Shown: positions 60,404 through 64,000 of the stretch, piece by piece | Layout of the letters: every line of letters starts with the position of its first letter | Numbering within the stretch: the stretch's first letter is position 1 | NCBI RefSeq assembly: GCF_029407905.1 | Contig: NC_073630.1 | Coordinates: 39,643,001 to 39,707,000, forward strand | Length of the DNA stretch: 64,000 bases | From: Bubalus kerabau | Taxonomy: Eukaryota > Chordata > Mammalia > Artiodactyla > Bovidae | Direction: 5' to 3' | Translations under genes and position numbers: made by a program | The notes under the pieces: generated by a model | The model's input: the letters and a program-made list of their open reading frames with translations, nothing else | What the model was told of the DNA's origin: nothing | Databases searched by the model: none

Positions 60404-60465
60404 TATTAAGCTAGAAAAGTAATGGCTGGAAATATGATCATCAGTAAGGACACTGCATATGGGGC

Positions 60466-60672
60466 TTTCCCAGGGGCTCAGAAGGTAAAGAATCTGCTGG
60501 CAAAACAGAAGACGCAAGTTTGGCCCCCGGGTTGGGAAGATCCCCTGGAGAAGGAAATGGTTACCCATTCCAGTATTCTTGCCTGGAGAGTTCCATGGAC
60601 AGAGGAGCCTGGTGGGCTACACCCCATGGGGTCACAAAAGAATCGAATACAGCTTACTGACTAAACAACAAA
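60466..60672 (+). repeat. Bov-tA SINE
   Basis: The head is ctttcccaggggctcagaag, the body is full length, and the tail is atacagcttactgactaaac. Flanks actgcatat and actgcacat form an imperfect duplication. Confidence 0.9.
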
Positions 60673-61873
60673 AACTGCACATAGCAAAAGAATTGATCGA
60701 ATTTAAGAATTTTGAGAGATGATGCTTATTCTAGACTATCTGGTGGATCCTAAGGGGAATCACATGAAACTTACGAGAGAGGCACAAGCAGTTTTGAGAC
60801 TGACACCTGGAGGAAAAGACACAGAGAAGAGGGAAAGGTGATGTAACCACAGAGGCGAGGACTGGAATGATGAGACAAGCCAAAGAAGGAAGAGACAAGG
60901 CTCTCTCACGGAGCTTCTGGAGGGAGCACAGCCCTGCCTACACGCTGACTTCAGACATACCACCTCCAGAACTCAAAGACAAGAGAGTTCTGTTGCTTTA
61001 AGCTACTGAGTTCATGGTACTTGGCTACAGCAACCACAGAAAATGCACAGACCATCCTAGACCATCCAGACTCCAGCCGAGCCTCTAGCTGACCCCACAT
61101 GCACAAAGCAAGCCCAACCAAAATCAGTCAGATCCAGCCCCGATTAGCAAACCTGCCCAGACTCATGAGCATTAATAAATAGCACTTCTGAGCTATTAAG
61201 TTTTCTGATGATTTGTTAATACAAAAGTTAGGTTATAAATAATATAAAATATAAACATAATATCTCTTAGTGCTCTTTAGTCTCTTTCTAAATTTTTCTA
61301 CTCATGTTTATAAAACCACTTCAAAGATGAAAGTTAACTGTAAACGATTTCATTCTTACTCCAAAGGAGTTTACATCCCTGCTCAGAGCCACAAGATGCC
61401 CAGTTTCTGAGGCAAACATTTATATCCCTCCACCACTGACGTCAGGCTTTGATATACGACTTGCTTCAGCCAAGGACGTGTGAGTGATTTTGACGTGTGT
61501 TACATCTGACTGGAAGCTTTAAGAGCTATTGCACCTTTTAACCAGTTTTCCTCCTTTTCTCCCTTTATCATGATAATACATGTCCCCATTTGGGATGCCC
61601 TTTCACTTTGGATTCTGGAGTGATAAGGGCGTATGGAGCAGAATCTAAAATCAAACTGCAGCTAATGCAGCTTACAGGTAACTTAGGTGATAAATAAATC
61701 TTTGTGGATATAAGCTAAATTGAGGACTGTATGATATGCAGACTAAACCTAACAAAGCTGACTGATACAGTTACTAAAGAGTATTCTTCTAAAGAAAATC
61801 ACTTTGGTGGAGGAGAATAAGTTATAGCTCTAATTTTATTTAAACCAGTTTTTAAAAATATGTAAAATACTTT

Positions 61874-62496
61874 TGGGGAAACAGTGGAAACAGTGTCAGA
61901 CTTCATTTTTGAGGGCTCCAAAATCACTGCAGATGGTGATTGCAGCCATGAAATTAAGACGCTTACTCCTTGGAAGGAAAGTTATGACCAACCTAGATAG
62001 CATATTCAAAAGCAGAGACATTACTTTGCCAACAAAGGTCCGTCTAGTCAAGGCTATGGTTTTTCCAGTGGTCATGTATGGATGTGAGAGTTGGACTGTG
62101 AAGAAAGCTGAGTGCCAAAGAATTGATGCTTTTGAACTGTGGTGTTGGAGAAGACTCTTGAGAGTCCCTTGGACTGTGAGGAGATCCAACCAGTCCATTC
62201 TGAAGGAGATCAGTCCTGGGTGTTCTTTGGAAGGAATGATGCTAAAGCTGAAAATCCAGTACTTTGGCCACCTCATGCAAAGAGTTGACTCATTGGAAAA
62301 GACTCTGATGCTGGGAGGGATTGGGGGCAGGAGGAGAAGGGGACGACAGAGGATGAGATGGCTGAATGGCATCACCGACTCAATGGACGTGAGTTTGAGT
62401 GAACTCTGGGAGTTGGTGATGGACAGGGAGGCCTGGCGTGCTGCGATTCATGGGGTCGCAAAGAGTTGGACACGACTGAGCAACTGAACTGAACTG
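61874..62496 (+). mobile_element. BovB 3' fragment with a long open frame
   Basis: A 623-bp BovB 3' end. One frame stays open from 61873 to 62487 (204 codons) and covers the C-terminal part: VFPVVMYGCESWTVKK, ELWCWRRLLRVPW, IGGRRRRGRQRMRWLNGI, HGVAKSWTRLSN. The terminus is the CTGAA pentamer repeat. The 10-bp repeat aaaatacttt at 61864-61873 and 62497-62506 marks the target site. It is truncated, has no RT catalytic part, and cannot retrotranspose. Confidence 0.93.
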
Positions 62497-62893
62497 AAAA
62501 TACTTTGTACTTTCACTCCTATGGGTATCCTGAAAGGATCTTTTAGTTTCTGAAAATAGCATTTTTATATAGATATATTTTTACTACAAATGAATCATTA
62601 ACTATCAATAAATACTGCTGATGTACATGAGAATAAACATCAGTGGATCCTGCCAAGATTACATGATACCAAACAAGCCCACATAGGCTGCCTCTCTCAT
62701 GGAGACCTCTGGTATACCATGACGCGCCCTCCCCACCCCGGACATCCACAGAGGGAAGCGAGGCTCACCCACGTGATGGGTGTTGTGCTCGGATGATAAA
62801 GGACAGGGTAAACGCTGACAGACTGAAGAGCTTCTGAGAACACTGAATGAAGAGTGGGTTCTTCGTGAGGGAGACGGAGAGCAGAGCACTTAC

Positions 62894-63021
62894 TGGGCTG
62901 GGAACGGAGTCGGGATCCAGCTTCTTCTGGGGCTGCGGTGGGCCGGCCATCTGCGCAGGCCCTCCTGGGAATCCTCCCGGGTAGGAGAGCTGTGCACCTG
63001 CCACTGGGGGCCCGTAGTTGG
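62894..63021 (-). CDS. SEC24D: SEC24D exon: end of proline-rich region
   Basis: The exon is 128 bp: two bases complete the split Ala codon and 42 codons follow. The translation includes QLSYPGGFPGGPAQMAG and QPQKKLDPDSVPSP, the linker leading into the folded SEC24 core. The donor is GTAAGT directly after the final Pro codon, so the next intron is phase 0. The acceptor reads CCAAGCAG, a tandem NAGNAG. Use of the second AG gives the residue count of the human protein as I recall it; use of the first would add one Ala. Only 540 bp of intron separate this exon from the previous one. Identification follows from protein similarity and phase agreement on both sides. Confidence 0.95.
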
Positions 63022-63561
63022 CTGCTTGGAAGAAAGTTTAAAAAGAAATGACTATAACCCCAAAACACAGATGGAGGGCTCACTGACAATACTATGCTGT
63101 TCAGTCGAGCATGCTGCATTTCTCATATTAAATAAGGCAGGGAATTAAAACAAGCATCTACAGTTCCCCTCTTCTTTTTACTGGTTACACTATTCAAAAA
63201 TAGTAAGGGATAGATGTCTAGTACGGAGAAGGCAGTGGCACCCCACTCCAGTACTCTTTCCTGGAAAATCCCATGGACAGAGGAGCCTGGAAGGCTGCAG
63301 TCCATGGGGCTGCTGAGGGTTGGACACGACTGAGCTTCACTTTCACTTTTCACTTTCATGCACTGGAGAAGGAAATGGCAACCCACTCCAGTGCTCTTGC
63401 CTGGAGAATCCCAGGGATGGGGGAGCCTGGTGGGCTGCCATCTGTGGGGTCGCACAGAGTCAGACACGACTGAAGCGACTTAGCAGCAGCAGCAGCAGTA
63501 ACATAGGAACAAACCTGATTCCCAATTAAGGGTACCCCCAGGTAACCCGAGGCGACCTTAC
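63022..63561 (-). other. SEC24D: SEC24D intron, 540 bp
   Basis: A short intron, about half of which is a BOV-A2 SINE (63225-63498). The rest is AT-rich sequence with nothing recognised, apart from the splice signals. Confidence 0.9.
63225..63498 (+). repeat. BOV-A2 SINE in the 540-bp intron
   Basis: A full dimer with a (GCA)n tail, in antisense to SEC24D. Its 3' end lies 63 bp from the donor of the 63562-63837 exon. The target-site duplication is unclear. Confidence 0.93.
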
Positions 63562-63837
63562 CCTGCTGTGCAGGATATCCAGGGCCCAGGGTCTGTCCTG
63601 GGAGAGGTGCAGGCTGGTACTGGGCGTTCGGAGGAGCAGGCCCAGGGAGCCCGTCTGCTCTGTGCGTTGACGGAGGCAAGGGTGAGGCACCGGGACCATT
63701 GAGCGCAGTGGGCGGTGGGGGCAGAATCTGAGATCCAGGCTGCAAAATGGACGGTTGTGGAGGCTGTGGAGGCCCCTGGAACGATGCTGCTGACACAGGC
63801 CCAGGTGGGCCCTGACCGGGGGGGGCCACCCCTGAAC
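63562..63837 (-). CDS. SEC24D: SEC24D exon (first in window): proline-rich N-terminal region
   Basis: This exon encodes about 92 residues of the N-terminal low-complexity region of SEC24D, the COPII inner-coat subunit that selects cargo for ER-to-Golgi vesicles. The translation is rich in Pro, Gly and Gln; stretches such as GPPGPVSAAS, PSILQPGSQ and LNGPGASPLP match the N-terminal region of SEC24D as I know it, which sets it apart from SEC24A, B and C. The acceptor is TTTTTCCTAG just above 63837 and the donor is GTAAGG at 63561-63556. The exon starts with the last two bases of a Gly codon and ends with the first base of an Ala codon. The frame has no stop. The start codon and earlier exons lie beyond the right edge. 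This region is thought to be flexible and outside the folded coat, so it tolerates substitutions. Confidence 0.95.
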
Positions 63838-64000
63838 CTAGGAAAAACAGACCAGCCGACCTAAACACCACACCCCACAGCTCTCTCACTTCTACCACAT
63901 ACATACAACAGGGACACTCCTTTTCCTGAGTAAAGCAAGAAGGCACTCTTACAAGTCAACATTTCCCCCACAAGAAGAAATCATCATTTGGAAAGTAACA
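63838..64000 (-). other. SEC24D: SEC24D intron, 5' flank at window edge
   Basis: This is the 3' end of the intron upstream of the first in-window exon, with a pyrimidine-rich acceptor. Nothing else is recognised in these 163 bases. Confidence 0.85.

Larger units (their letters stand above)
53557..62893 (-). other. SEC24D: SEC24D intron, 9.3 kb
   Basis: The intron contains a rearranged L1 (54468-56752), an antisense L1 3' end (57466-57565), an L2-like fragment (58335-58735), a mariner MITE (60324-60403), a Bov-tA (60466-60672) and a BovB 3' fragment (61874-62496). Nothing was recognised at 53557-54467, 56765-57465, 57570-58330, 58770-60320, 60680-61860 or 62510-62893. Parts of 59100-60300 look like decayed ancient repeat that I cannot name. 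Confidence 0.85.

Noticed and set aside
1..64000. A second protein-coding gene or an undescribed multi-gene system
   Set aside because: Outside the seven SEC24D exons, the long open frames are explained by repeats, GC-rich sequence or chance, and no other exon with splice sites and a recognisable protein was found on either strand.

Overview
This window is mammalian nuclear DNA from a bovid, most likely cattle or a close relative. The evidence is its dense ruminant repeats: tRNA-Glu-derived Bov-tA and dimeric BOV-A2 SINEs, CHR-type SINEs, BovB (RTE) LINEs and ruminant L1 copies, plus a short mariner-type MITE. There are no bacterial-style operons, no CRISPR array and no sign of a mobile gene cassette.

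One protein-coding gene is present. Seven exons of SEC24D, a COPII coat cargo-adaptor subunit, lie on the minus strand at 63562-63837, 62894-63021, 53445-53556, 42025-42152, 11379-11517, 8087-8202 and 27-151 (5' to 3' of the transcript). All seven have GT donors and AG acceptors with compatible phases. Together they give 1024 nt of uninterrupted reading frame. The frame runs from the proline-rich N-terminal region, through the Cys4 zinc finger, into the start of the Sec23/Sec24 trunk domain. The promoter and N-terminal exons lie beyond the right edge. The rest of the trunk, the helical domain and the gelsolin-like domain lie beyond the left edge. On established human-cattle synteny (human 4q26) this would be cattle chromosome 6.

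Everything else, about 98 percent, is intron: 0.54, 9.3, 11.3, 30.5, 3.2 and 7.9 kb in transcript order. The 30.5-kb intron (11518-42024) holds three large 5'-truncated BovB copies in minus/plus/minus orientation (24299-26201, 29917-31590, 34010-35426). It also holds a triple-nested L1/Bov-tA/BovB insertion, a 21-bp minisatellite of 15 units with 63-bp higher-order structure, and many SINEs with clear target-site duplications. The 11.3-kb intron (42153-53444) holds L1 3' segments, BOV-A2 copies and MIRs. The 9.3-kb intron (53557-62893) holds an internally deleted L1 that keeps both ends, a mariner MITE hairpin resembling the bovine miR-2284/2285 precursor family, and a young-looking BovB 3' fragment.

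Apart from the SEC24D exons, the long open frames I examined are repeat translations: SINE, BovB or L1 frames, or the minisatellite. I found no previously undescribed gene system. The most useful leads are the MITE hairpin, the NAGNAG acceptor, the SINE pair around the 42025-42152 exon, the minisatellite and a full-consensus CTCF-like site. Family names were assigned by reading the sequence, so boundaries without a stated target-site duplication are approximate.
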